Shown here: one piece after another, positions 17,347 to 25,232 of the stretch
Position numbering within the stretch: position 1 is the first letter of the stretch
Layout: every line of letters starts with the position of its first letter
Origin: an uncultured Victivallales bacterium
GTDB taxonomy: Bacteria > Verrucomicrobiota > Lentisphaeria > Oligosphaerales > JAFGRS01
DNA: 64,000 nt
Assembly: GCA_903837355.1 (NCBI GenBank)
Contig: CAILUI010000206.1
Coordinates: 1 to 64,000, forward strand
Direction: 5' to 3'
Position numbers and translations under genes: made by a program
Notes under the pieces: generated by a model
Told to the model about the DNA's origin: nothing
What the model saw: the letters and a program-made list of their open reading frames with translations, nothing else
Databases searched by the model: none

Positions 17347-18970
17347 TTGCGACTCCCGGAGTAGTGGTGGCTGATGGAGCTAGACGCAGAAGGTTCTCGA
17401 CAGTGTACTCCGCACATGGCAGGAAGATGCCCCGCCAAGCCTTTGCCTTGTCATCGTACGAGAGGATCAGCTTGCTCCCGAAGGTTCCTTGGTAGCTCTC
17501 CTGCGCCTGGACGACAACCTGCTCTGTGTACCACATGTCGAAGGGTATCGTGATGACCGTGATGACCGTGATGACCGCTGCGCCCGCCGCGAGGGACGCA
17601 CCTAGCGTTCCGGGAGCAGCCGCAGTAGATGTGAATCCCACAACCGTCACAACTATCCCCATGGCAGTGTCTGTGGCATCCAGGATATCGAAAGTGATCC
17701 CGATCTTGTCTGTGGGGAGGTCGGGCACGGGGCCGAGTTGGGAGAGGAAACGCTCAGTCGCATCGCCGCGCTCCTCCCCGGCTTCGCGACCTGCCGTGTT
17801 CCCGTCGCCCACCATCGGGAAAGTTGGCGACTCCGCCTTGGTCATGTAGTAGTTCGCGTGCTGCCTGATGTTCGCCTGGGCGGTGCTCTGGACATCTCGG
17901 ATGAACGAGGAGAACTCCTCCGGTGAGACCAGGTACTTCGCGAAGTACCCCTGCATCTTCTCCTGATACGTCCCCATCATCTTGGACCCCGCTTTGCCCG
18001 CGAGAGCGTCCCACATGCCGCGATGCACGTCCACCCAGTCACTCACACTATCGTACGTGAAATTGGACTCCATGAAGGTGAGCGTGTCCTGACTCAGCAA
18101 AGAGTACAGGCTCATCAGCGCGTGCTGCTTCAGGAGCACAAGTAGGGTACCATCGTAGGCATTGGGGTCGGTGAGTCGGTCGGGCATTACGTAGTAGTCC
18201 CGCTTGTCAATGGAAAGCTGCGCAATGGGGCCTGGTGCACATTCCCTCAGGCACGACGCAATGACCTCTTGGACCTGCGCTTCGATCTTCGCCCGCGTGG
18301 CGTCCTTCTTCCGCGACAGCAACCGGTCCAGCCGGGACACGTCCTTCACGACCACCCCAAGGCGATCCGGCAGGATGCTGTTCAGTGCGGTATTGGCCTC
18401 CCCGTCTGCCTTTGTGCTCCCTTCATGCAGGTATGATGTGGCGTCAAGGCCGCGAAGGGATTCCATGAGCATGTGGTTCAGAACTGGAGTGTCAGGCCCG
18501 CAGTTCTCTAGAAAGAAGTCCAACTGCCGCTTCGAGCACTCTGAGTAGACAAGCCCGCCCTCAATAGCCAGCCGCTCCTTGGTCAGCACGTAGTGTCTGA
18601 CTTTGACCCGGTGGCGGTCCGCAGAATCCTGCGTGGCGTCCCAAGGGCCATGGTAAACGTCTGCCAGTTCCCTGCATTTCGTCCCGAGGCCGATGCGTCC
18701 CGCTGCGGCGTCTGCTGCGTCCCCTGCAATACGCTTCACCTGTTCGATCTTCCCCTGCTCCCACTTCAAGGCGACTTTGTATGACTGCTCGTCCAGAACG
18801 GGTGCGACTACGGCAGCGGACTTGCCCGTGCTCCCGAACAAAGGTGCTACCTTCTTGATCGAGCTGCACCCGGTACCAGCAAACTGGAGGCACAGGGCAA
18901 GACCCAGCGCCGCCAATACTGGCCGGGGGCTAGCGGAACTAGGACGCGGAACGCGACACGCAGTTCTCAC
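17339..18970 (-). CDS. Large putative lipoprotein with a C-terminal hydrophobic region
   Basis: A 543-residue protein of unknown family. The N-terminus has a hydrophobic segment ending in FAGTGCSS, lipoprotein-like though the -3 residue is not the usual leucine. The middle is helical and charged. Residues about 430-475 form a long hydrophobic stretch (TAMGIVVTVVGFTST and beyond) that includes a VIT triplet repeat. The GTG start at 18970 has AGGAGG eight bases upstream. The stop overlaps the start of the REase-like gene by 8 bp. The layout suggests an envelope protein that could hold or transport its partner, but this is inferred from adjacency only. Confidence 0.6.
   Translation of the reverse strand: MRTACRVPRPSSASPRPVLAALGLALCLQFAGTGCSSIKKVAPLFGSTGKSAAVVAPVLDEQSYKVALKWEQGKIEQVKRIAGDAADAAAGRIGLGTKCRELADVYHGPWDATQDSADRHRVKVRHYVLTKERLAIEGGLVYSECSKRQLDFFLENCGPDTPVLNHMLMESLRGLDATSYLHEGSTKADGEANTALNSILPDRLGVVVKDVSRLDRLLSRKKDATRAKIEAQVQEVIASCLRECAPGPIAQLSIDKRDYYVMPDRLTDPNAYDGTLLVLLKQHALMSLYSLLSQDTLTFMESNFTYDSVSDWVDVHRGMWDALAGKAGSKMMGTYQEKMQGYFAKYLVSPEEFSSFIRDVQSTAQANIRQHANYYMTKAESPTFPMVGDGNTAGREAGEERGDATERFLSQLGPVPDLPTDKIGITFDILDATDTAMGIVVTVVGFTSTAAAPGTLGASLAAGAAVITVITVITIPFDMWYTEQVVVQAQESYQGTFGSKLILSYDDKAKAWRGIFLPCAEYTVENLLRLAPSATTTPGVASE
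17550..17576 (-). repeat. Triplicated 9-bp tandem repeat (GTGATGACC) in a coding region
   Basis: Three exact copies of GTGATGACC on the plus strand. On the coding (minus) strand they encode repeated V-I-T within the C-terminal hydrophobic segment of the lipoprotein-like gene. Copy-number change would add or remove three residues without shifting the frame. Confidence 0.85.
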
Positions 18971-19195
18971 GCGGCACTCCTCCTGTACATGGGGGGCAGT
19001 CGGCTTCCGCCTGCTAACATATGCACCGATTTGTGCTCCACAATCGGGCGTGCGTCACGACGCATGGCCACGCACTTAAGCCACACCCGGTAGTTTCCGC
19101 CTCTTCCACGAAGGCGGCTCGCACCGGCGTGCAGGCGCAGCATGGCACTGGTATGGTCTGGGGTTGGCTACCCCAGAGCCACGAGACCACACATG

Positions 19196-19579
19196 TCAGC
19201 CCTCTCCGCGCCCTACGGCCTTACGGCCTTCCCGCTCCAGCCTCTTTGCCAAGGCTTCCAGGATCATGACGTAGGCATCCTCAGCACGGTCGCACCCGCA
19301 GTCAGCCAGCAGAGCCTCGTTCCTGCCCCACAGCCCGAACTCGCGTCGGATGTATGGCCCCAGTGAAACGTGCAGGGACTCGATGGCCACGGCGTCCAGC
19401 TCGGGCCGGAGCGGCAGGCCATCGTGGTCCGACAGCAGATCGAGAAGGCGGTCTACGGCCTCACCAATCGTTCCGGGCAGTCCACCATCGGGATGCGGTG
19501 TCCTCGGTTGCTCGATGGGCTTGACCATTGACTGCGGCTTCGCCGTTCTGGGGTCGCGAGGGTGGGCCACCAATGACAA
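19196..19579 (-). CDS. DUF6794 family protein (copy 2)
   Basis: A 127-residue protein paralogous to the one at 15976-16287. The shared core is SLHVSLGPYIRREFGLW here and SLHLGLGSYIRSILGLW there, preceded by LPGTIGEAVDRLLDLLS and followed by an alanine-rich C-terminal helix. The start is a TTG at 19579 with GGAG six bases upstream; an ATG at 19528 is an alternative that would remove 17 residues. It lies 25 bp after the secreted protein gene at 19605-20222 and is likely its operon partner. No function is known. Confidence 0.75.
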   Translation of the reverse strand: MSLVAHPRDPRTAKPQSMVKPIEQPRTPHPDGGLPGTIGEAVDRLLDLLSDHDGLPLRPELDAVAIESLHVSLGPYIRREFGLWGRNEALLADCGCDRAEDAYVMILEALAKRLEREGRKAVGRGEG

Positions 19580-19604
19580 CCGTGGCTCCGAATGGACGCC
19601 GCCA

Positions 19605-20222
19605 TCACTTCTTCCGGTCCCCGACCAAGTCGGCGTATGTCACGACGTGCAGGAGGTAGGTTGTCGTCCCGGCGCTGGGTCCCCATATGGCCTGGAGGCA
19701 TGGGACTTTGGCGGCGGCACCTACACTGAGCGTATAGGAGTTGACTGGCCCCTGCTGGCACTCCTTGAGACCCGCCTTATCGACGTGGGCGATATCGGCC
19801 CACTTCTCCTCGTCGGTCGGGGTGTACTCATACCAGCCTTCCGCGCTGGCTGCGAAGGAGACCTTCGCGTTCGTGGACACGAACGCCAATGCCAGTCCTT
19901 TTCCTCCGCCATCATACAGGACCTTCACACAGATGACGCTTCCTGGGCGCACCCTCATGTCCGCCTTGGCGGCACGTGTCCCGTCCGACGCCCCGATTTC
20001 CTTCCCGTTGACGGCGAGGTTGCACCTGTCATCGCAACAGAAGAAGAACGTCCCCTTCACCCCGTTGCGCTCCATCGTGCCTCTGTCGTAGAGGCTCATT
20101 CCTTCGGGCGGCTTCCCAATCATCGCCTTCGGGTCGAGAGCGCAGACCCACATACCGGCGCACACCCCCACCGCCAGTGTTAGCCGCATCGTTCTCATTG
20201 CCATGCCCCCCCCCATACCCAA
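19605..20222 (-). CDS. Secreted jelly-roll-like protein
   Basis: A protein of up to 205 residues with a signal peptide (MRLTLAVGVCAGMWVCAL). It contains FFFCCDDRCNLAVNGKEIG, a pattern common in secreted beta-sandwich (jelly-roll, PA14-like) domains. No enzyme motif was seen. Several in-frame ATGs occur at the start. If the first (20222) is used, a G9 tract lies inside the coding region; if the ATG at 20204 or 20198 is used, the tract sits where a ribosome binding site would be. It is followed by DUF6794 copy 2. Confidence 0.6.
   Translation of the reverse strand: MGMGGGMAMRTMRLTLAVGVCAGMWVCALDPKAMIGKPPEGMSLYDRGTMERNGVKGTFFFCCDDRCNLAVNGKEIGASDGTRAAKADMRVRPGSVICVKVLYDGGGKGLALAFVSTNAKVSFAASAEGWYEYTPTDEEKWADIAHVDKAGLKECQQGPVNSYTLSVGAAAKVPCLQAIWGPSAGTTTYLLHVVTYADLVGDRKK
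20206..20214 (-). repeat. G9 homopolymer at the start of a secreted protein gene
   Basis: Nine C on the plus strand, immediately upstream of the ATG at 20204 and inside the frame opened by ATG 20222. Slippage would change either ribosome binding or the reading frame from the first ATG. Confidence 0.6.
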
Positions 20223-20629
20223 CCCATGCTTCTATCAAACTGACCGGCCAGCCTGACTGCCCCCGATCAGGGCATTGCCGCGTCCGGCATCCGTGTCAAG
20301 CATGGAACAGACGACTACACCTTTGTCAGTTCACCCCCTGTGCGACCATCTGCTTGGCCTCGTCCAGAACCCAGGCGGAACCACACCAATGCTCCCTCCT
20401 TGGGTATCCCGCACGGCCATGCCTAACGGTATCCAGACCAATGCATCCCGGCACACGTGAACATACTGGTTCGCCCCCGTCCTGCCACAGCCACGCCATA
20501 GTTCGAGACGGTCAGAACTACGCGCAACCGGTATCCCCAAGGGATAGCCGAGGCCCTGAGGGGGCGATGGGCACTTCGCTGACCTCTGGTTCTGTAGTCT
20601 TGACCATGGGGGACGCCATCAGACCAGGG
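20223..20629. other. Intergenic stretch with one small hairpin
   Basis: About 400 bases with no convincing gene on either strand. The only structure I see is TATCCC-CAA-GGGATA at 20532-20546, about 85 bases beyond the 3' end of the SLOG gene. It could be a weak terminator but has no clear T-run. Confidence 0.4.
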
Positions 20630-21154
20630 TCACTCAGCCTGCGGTACGTAGAACGGGGGTCTTAGCACCAGCTTCATCACGGCCCGAACCCGATCCTGAA
20701 TGCCGGGTGCTTTCGACTCCCGCGACCCCGCCACGTTCAGCACCGGGTTGGGTGGTGGCACAGGCACACCCTCCATCAGAAGCCCCCCAGGCGATAGCCA
20801 TTGCAGTACGGCCAGCGCAGCCTCTTCGTCGTCCATGGCGGCGAGGTCGAGGCACAGGCAGGGCCGCTGGTGCCTAACGGCGAGGTCAATGGTCTTCTTG
20901 GACCCGCCGCTCGGCTTGCCGAACGTGAAGACCACCGTGGCATGCGAAACGACGACGTTCTGCTCCGTCCGTACCAAGTAGTTACTGCTGGCTGTTTCCA
21001 CCAGTGCGTAACAGGCCGGAATCTCACCGTCCTCGGCCCGTCGCCCCTTTGGGCACCATCCCCCATGGGGGACACCGAGGGCGATGGCAGCGTCAAGCCC
21101 GCCGCGATCCGCGCCGGTCTGTCCGCCTGAGACGATCTTGGCGACAGAACTCAT
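20630..21154 (-). CDS. YpsA-like SLOG-family protein (putative molybdenum carrier family)
   Basis: A 174-residue protein of the cpYpsA family, annotated in many genomes as putative molybdenum carrier and belonging to the SLOG superfamily of Rossmannoid nucleotide-binding domains. Diagnostic motifs are KIVSGGQTGADRGGLDAA at the N-terminus, PHGGWCPKGRRAEDG, and a GGSKKT loop. The family binds nucleotide-like ligands and several SLOG branches occur in conflict systems. The ATG overlaps the stop of the upstream QxK nuclease gene by 4 bp, so the two are translationally coupled. The molybdenum role is an old annotation; a nucleotide-sensing partner role fits this neighbourhood better, as inference. 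Confidence 0.85.
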   Translation of the reverse strand: MSSVAKIVSGGQTGADRGGLDAAIALGVPHGGWCPKGRRAEDGEIPACYALVETASSNYLVRTEQNVVVSHATVVFTFGKPSGGSKKTIDLAVRHQRPCLCLDLAAMDDEEAALAVLQWLSPGGLLMEGVPVPPPNPVLNVAGSRESKAPGIQDRVRAVMKLVLRPPFYVPQAE

Positions 21155-21684
21155 GGAGCGGCATCCCCTTCCTCGCCGCCGACGATTGTCTCGCGTGACG
21201 GGTAGGGGATACCCAGGTCCGCCGCGATCAGCTCAAAGCCCTTCGTACCCCTGAACTCGTCGAGGTCCAGGCCCTTGGTGTGGACTTTCTGCCAGCCCGA
21301 TTCGAACACCCTGTGGTGCTCCCGAATCCAGGCATTCGGGAAGCAGTAGAACTCGGGTTCCCGGCACCCTTCCACCACGGGCTTCCCCTTCTTGTAGAAG
21401 AAGCCGATGTTCAGGAACGCGACGACCAGATAGTCGAATGCGTCGAATGACTTCTCCTTGACGGGGAAGGCGCGGTCGCAGTCCGTCTGGTACCGGCTCT
21501 TGACCTGAACGCGTATCTGCTTCGTACCGCAGCGGGGGTTGGGGTGGATGCAGATGATGTCATAGCCTTCGTTGTTCGGCGGGGCCTTGTATGCCAGGAT
21601 GTTCCGCCTCATCAGGTAGCCCATGACAAGGAACTCGGCCCCATGCGCCACAACGGGTAAGCGTCGTGCGTCCACGTTTCCCAT
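21151..21684 (-). CDS. PD-(D/E)xK-fold nuclease-like protein (QxK variant)
   Basis: A 177-residue protein. The sequence GAEFLVMGYLMRRNILAYKA, then GYDII with D42, then Q60-V-K62, is the pattern of Mrr/Holliday-junction-resolvase-like endonucleases with Q in place of E. It is not a named family that I can identify. I place the start at ATG 21684, which has GGAGG five bases upstream; the longer frame to 21810 lacks such a site and would read across a G10 tract. The stop overlaps the SLOG gene start (ATGA). A two-gene nuclease plus nucleotide-sensor unit is suggested by the coupling. Confidence 0.7.
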   Translation of the reverse strand: MGNVDARRLPVVAHGAEFLVMGYLMRRNILAYKAPPNNEGYDIICIHPNPRCGTKQIRVQVKSRYQTDCDRAFPVKEKSFDAFDYLVVAFLNIGFFYKKGKPVVEGCREPEFYCFPNAWIREHHRVFESGWQKVHTKGLDLDEFRGTKGFELIAADLGIPYPSRETIVGGEEGDAAP

Positions 21685-21762
21685 CGGTACCTCCAGGCAA
21701 GCAGACGGCTCAGTGGCGACGAATTCGGGGATGCCCTCAGGGTACGCGATGGTCAGGAACTG

Positions 21763-21772
21763 CCCCCCCCCC
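21763..21772 (-). repeat. G10 homopolymer upstream of the QxK nuclease gene
   Basis: Ten C on the plus strand, about 80 bases upstream of the 21684 start and within a longer in-frame extension of that ORF. A second tract of nine C lies at 21883-21891. Confidence 0.6.
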
Positions 21773-21882
21773 AGAAGCTCCCTGCGCCGGGCTTGGTGCC
21801 GACGCCACAAGCCAGCATAGTGACTGAGCGGGCGCGGCGCAAACAGCCGGAGTGCTCCCGGCCCTCGTCACTCTCACGCTGG

Positions 21883-21891
21883 CCCCCCCCC
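21883..21891. repeat. C9/G9 homopolymer in the divergent region before umuD
   Basis: Nine C on the plus strand in the divergent intergenic region between the nuclease gene (minus) and umuD (plus). No promoter element could be tied to it. Confidence 0.55.
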
Positions 21892-21963
21892 GATTGCTGC
21901 CGTCCTGGTCCTGCTGGGTTCGTCGCCCTCTTGACCTCTCTTCGAGATGCGTGTAAGGTAATG

Positions 21964-21984
21964 CTAGTAAATAACAGCCACTAG
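21964..21984 (+). promoter_or_regulatory. Candidate SOS (LexA-like) operator before umuDC
   Basis: Perfect inverted repeat CTAGT-N10-ACTAG, 39 bases upstream of the preferred umuD start. The position fits an operator for damage-induced umuDC. The sequence differs from the E. coli and Bacillus LexA boxes, so assignment rests on symmetry and position only. Confidence 0.4.
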
Positions 21985-22022
21985 TGTGGCGGACGCATGT
22001 TCCCCTGGCGAGATCGCTCATT

Positions 22023-22466
22023 GTGTCAGGTACGATAGCACATGCGGTGGGTGGGGGCAGCGACCCTGGAACTGCCAGGGCGACGCTGCGACCCCTGTTC
22101 CTGACCGGGATTCCAGCAGGCTTCCCGTCTCCGGCAGACGACTACATCGAGAAGCACCTCGACCTGAACGAGCACTTGGTCAAGCACCCGGCTGCGACCT
22201 TCTTCGTCAGAGTCACAGGGGACTCCATGGCGGATGCCGGGATCAGGAACGGAGACATCCTGATCGTTGACCGGTCGCTGAACCCGAGCAGTGGGCGGGT
22301 CGTCATCGCTGTCCTCGACGGCGAACTGACTGTGAAGCGCCTGGTCAAGAGGAATGGCGTCGTCAGGTTGGCCTCCGAAAGCGATGGTCACCCTGACATC
22401 GAGATCCCCGAGGGCGCTGATCTTCAGGTCTGGGGTGTGGTCACCTGTGCCATCCACCAGCTCTGA
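22023..22466 (+). CDS. umuD: UmuD-like S24 peptidase, translesion polymerase subunit
   Basis: Self-cleaving partner of the UmuC polymerase. With the GTG start at 22023 (147 residues) the cleavage site falls at A32-G33 (GIPAGFPSPADDY), the catalytic serine at S68 in GDSM and the lysine at K105. Both the G-to-S spacing (35) and the S-to-K spacing (37) equal those of E. coli UmuD. This supports the fold and argues against a much longer N-terminus. An in-frame GTG at 21984 overlaps the candidate operator and is less likely. It lies 27 bp before umuC, in one operon. Confidence 0.92.
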   Translation: MSGTIAHAVGGGSDPGTARATLRPLFLTGIPAGFPSPADDYIEKHLDLNEHLVKHPAATFFVRVTGDSMADAGIRNGDILIVDRSLNPSSGRVVIAVLDGELTVKRLVKRNGVVRLASESDGHPDIEIPEGADLQVWGVVTCAIHQL

Positions 22467-22493
22467 CCAGCCCTTCCATGCGGAGCTGATCTC

Positions 22494-23774
22494 ATGCGAG
22501 CGATCTTCGCCCTGGTTGACTGCAACAACTTCTACGCCTCCTGCGAGCGGGTGTTCAACCCCAAGCTGGAGGGCCAGCCGGTGGTCGTGCTCTCCAACAA
22601 CGACGGCTGCATCATCGCCCGCAGCAACGAGGCCAAGGCACTGGGCGTCAAGATGGGTGCGCCCTTCTTCCAGGTGCGCGATTTCCTGCGGGAACACGCC
22701 GTTCATGTCCTGTCATCGAACTACGCCCTCTACGGCGATATGTCCCACAGGGTGATGACCATCCTGCACCGGCTGGAGCCGGATGTCGAGGTCTACTCCA
22801 TAGACGAAGCCTTCATCCGCTTCACACAGGCACGGAACCAGTCCCTGGTGGCGTGCGCTCACAGCCTCCGAACTGTGGTCCGACGTGAAACCGGGATACC
22901 TGTATCCATCGGCATTGGCCCCACCAAAACGCTGGCGAAACTCGCCAACCGGCTGGCGAAGAAAGACGCAAGCTGGGATGGCGTGCTGGACATCTCGTCT
23001 CACCCGGACCCGGACAGCCTGATGGCTTCCGTCGAGGTCGGGGATGTCTGGGGCATTGGCCACAAGTCCGCCGAGCGTCTGAAGGCCAGTGGCATCAGCA
23101 CGGTTCTGGCGCTGAAGGACGTGGACCCCTCGTGGATGCGGCGGCATTTCACTGTCACCGGCTTCCGCACCGTGATGGAGCTTCGCGGTGTGGCGATGGT
23201 CCCCATGGAAGAGCAGCCGCCAGACCGGAAGTCCGTGGCCTGCTCCCGGTCCTTCGGAGAGCGGGTCCGGTCCTTGGCCGAGCTGAACGAAGCTCTCTCT
23301 TCGCACGTCGCCACAGCGGCACAGAAGCTGAGGTCGCAGGGGTTGGTGGCGTCGTGCCTGAACGTTTTCCTCATGACAGCCCGCCTCGCCGGTGACAACG
23401 TGCATTTCACCGACAACCGGACAGTGGAGCTGCCCGAGGCCAGTTCCCACACACCCACGCTCATCCACTACGCTCTGGGGTGCCTCAAGGGCATGTTCAG
23501 GCAAGGCACCGACTACAGGAAGATCGGAGTGGTGTTCACGGGACTTGTCCGGGAAGCTCTGGCCTCCCGGCAACCGACGCTCTTCGACCCAGGCAGATCG
23601 GACAGGATGGACTCGCTGATGAAGACCGTGGATCAAGTCAACGCCCGCTGGGGCAGGAACACGCTTCGCTTCGGGGCAATGGGGTTCGGGGGCCGCTGGC
23701 AGATGAAGCAGGGGCGGAAGTCGGCGTCGTTCACCACCCGTTGGGATGAACTGCCGCTGGTCAGGGCGTCCTGA
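22494..23774 (+). CDS. umuC: UmuC-like Y-family translesion DNA polymerase (Pol V catalytic subunit)
   Basis: A 426-residue Y-family polymerase of the UmuC type. The N-terminal metal-binding motif is FALVDCNNFYASCERVF and the second catalytic motif is VYSIDEAFI. The palm-thumb region has SIGIGPTKTLAKLANRLAKK and the C-terminal UmuC-specific region (DUF4113-like) is present (GRNTLRFGAMGFGGRWQMKQ). GGAG lies eight bases before the ATG. With UmuD it should carry out error-prone bypass during the SOS response. Mobile elements often carry umuDC, consistent with its place in the island. Confidence 0.95.
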   Translation: MRAIFALVDCNNFYASCERVFNPKLEGQPVVVLSNNDGCIIARSNEAKALGVKMGAPFFQVRDFLREHAVHVLSSNYALYGDMSHRVMTILHRLEPDVEVYSIDEAFIRFTQARNQSLVACAHSLRTVVRRETGIPVSIGIGPTKTLAKLANRLAKKDASWDGVLDISSHPDPDSLMASVEVGDVWGIGHKSAERLKASGISTVLALKDVDPSWMRRHFTVTGFRTVMELRGVAMVPMEEQPPDRKSVACSRSFGERVRSLAELNEALSSHVATAAQKLRSQGLVASCLNVFLMTARLAGDNVHFTDNRTVELPEASSHTPTLIHYALGCLKGMFRQGTDYRKIGVVFTGLVREALASRQPTLFDPGRSDRMDSLMKTVDQVNARWGRNTLRFGAMGFGGRWQMKQGRKSASFTTRWDELPLVRAS

Positions 23775-24054
23775 CGGGGAAAGGTCTCGTCAACACCTGC
23801 TGGGGTGCCTTCACCGGACGGGCACGTTTGAGTCCCTCATACACTTGGGACACCCTGTTCTCATCCTCCGGCAGCTTCCAGCCTCCCTGCCGAATCATCG
23901 GGTGAACCAAGACCGGGTAGGCGAACTCCGCACGCCCGATGTGAAGCACGCCACCCCTGCATGAAGCAGCAGTCCCGTCCTCGCCAGGCAGGAGGAACAT
24001 CGCCGCGTCAGCGCCACACACCGCAATAAGCTCGCCCACAGCATCAAGATCCAT
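23761..24054 (-). CDS. Small hypothetical protein convergent with umuC
   Basis: A 97-residue protein with no recognised family. The sequence starts MDLDAVGELIAVCGADAAMF and has no signal peptide or membrane span. ATG 24054 has AAGGGA seven bases upstream, better than the alternative at 24075. Its 3' end overlaps the umuC 3' end by 14 bp in convergent orientation. A gap of 164 bp separates it from the DUF72 gene upstream. Confidence 0.55.
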   Translation of the reverse strand: MDLDAVGELIAVCGADAAMFLLPGEDGTAASCRGGVLHIGRAEFAYPVLVHPMIRQGGWKLPEDENRVSQVYEGLKRARPVKAPQQVLTRPFPVRTP

Positions 24055-24218
24055 CGGGTATCCCTTCACCAACAAGGCCAGCCGCCCTTCGCAGTCGGAT
24101 GGGCATTGCCCACGCTCGGTAGACGCTGACTGGAGCGCCGATATTCAGGCACCGTGGTGGTCTTGGTTGGGGCGAAGGTAGGAATGTCCTGTGGCCAGCG
24201 TCCCGTCCTTGCCGCAAG

Positions 24219-25199
24219 TCAGACGCTCCCATCCCGCCCCAGCACCTCCAGCAGCCTGCCAATCGACCGTGGGGCAGACCCCTCGAAGTGGTTGTTGACG
24301 TTGACGAAGGTGACGGCCTTCCGAGCGGCATTCGCCCGGATGATGGTGGCCGCTGCCGTAAGGCCCTCCGGGTGAGGGTCAAGGATGCGGTCCCACTGCT
24401 CCCCGCTCATCTCCTCGATCTTCGAGCGGTCGGGTCCGTGCAGGCGGATGACGGCGAAGCCTGCCGTCGCCGGGTGCAGCTTGTCCCAGACCTCGCCAAT
24501 GTGCGGCATGTAGTAGCCTTCGAGGAATACGAACCCGGTCCCGTGCCTCGCCAGAAAGTCGAAGAGCACCGGTGACAGCCAGTTCGGGTTCCTGATCTCT
24601 ACGGCGTACTGGAAGCCCTTGGGTGCCCCGGCGAGGAAACGGTCGAGCCGCTCCACAAAAGCGGGCAGCGACGGCATCTTGCTCTTGTTCAGGTACTCGA
24701 ACTGGAACATGATGGGGCCGAGCTTGCGGCCCATGGGCGAGAGTCGCTCAAGAAAGCGGTTCAGCAGGCCCAGGTCAAGGAAATGGTCGTTGGGCCGGTT
24801 GGCGAACTCGGTGGCGCTCTTGGGCTGCTTGCCGTAGTAGTGGGTCAGCGTGATGGCGTTGGGCGCTTTGACGGTGAACCGGAAGCCATCGGGAACGCTC
24901 TCGGCGTACTGCTTCACGGTATCGGTCGCCGGGAGCGTGACGCCGCTCGGAAAAAGGCTCCAGAACCACTGGTCGATCTCGACGGTGGTCAGGTGCTTGG
25001 CGTAGTCTGCGAGGTAGTCGTCGGCACGGTAGGTCCTGCCAGCGTCGTAGATGAGGCCCTTCCATGAGTCGTACTTCCACGAGCAGGTGCCGAGGCGGAT
25101 GAAGGGGCGCAGGGACTCCGGGATCGAGAGATCCGGCCTGTCCTCAGGGCCGAGGGCCTGCGGGGGGCCGAAGAGGTCAGGTTGTTGGTCGGTCGCCAT
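24219..25199 (-). CDS. DUF72 (YecE-like) family protein
   Basis: A 326-residue DUF72 protein with a TIM-barrel-like fold. Characteristic motifs are RLGTCSWKYDSWKGLIYDAG near residue 35, the TTVEIDQWFWSLFP strand, and FTVKAPNAITL. The C-terminal FVNVNNHFEGSAPRSIGRLL is also conserved. The biochemical role of the family is not settled. The gene follows the ChrB-like gene by about 33 bp on the same strand and probably shares its operon. A GTG at 25202 is an alternative start. Confidence 0.9.
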   Translation of the reverse strand: MATDQQPDLFGPPQALGPEDRPDLSIPESLRPFIRLGTCSWKYDSWKGLIYDAGRTYRADDYLADYAKHLTTVEIDQWFWSLFPSGVTLPATDTVKQYAESVPDGFRFTVKAPNAITLTHYYGKQPKSATEFANRPNDHFLDLGLLNRFLERLSPMGRKLGPIMFQFEYLNKSKMPSLPAFVERLDRFLAGAPKGFQYAVEIRNPNWLSPVLFDFLARHGTGFVFLEGYYMPHIGEVWDKLHPATAGFAVIRLHGPDRSKIEEMSGEQWDRILDPHPEGLTAAATIIRANAARKAVTFVNVNNHFEGSAPRSIGRLLEVLGRDGSV

Positions 25200-25232
25200 C
25201 ACCCGCCATACGGGGCAACAAAGGGAGGTCCG

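Noticed and set aside
20331..20540. Short minus-strand frame in the 20.2-20.6 kb gap
   Set aside because: No ribosome binding site, no recognisable motif, and composition like random GC-rich sequence.
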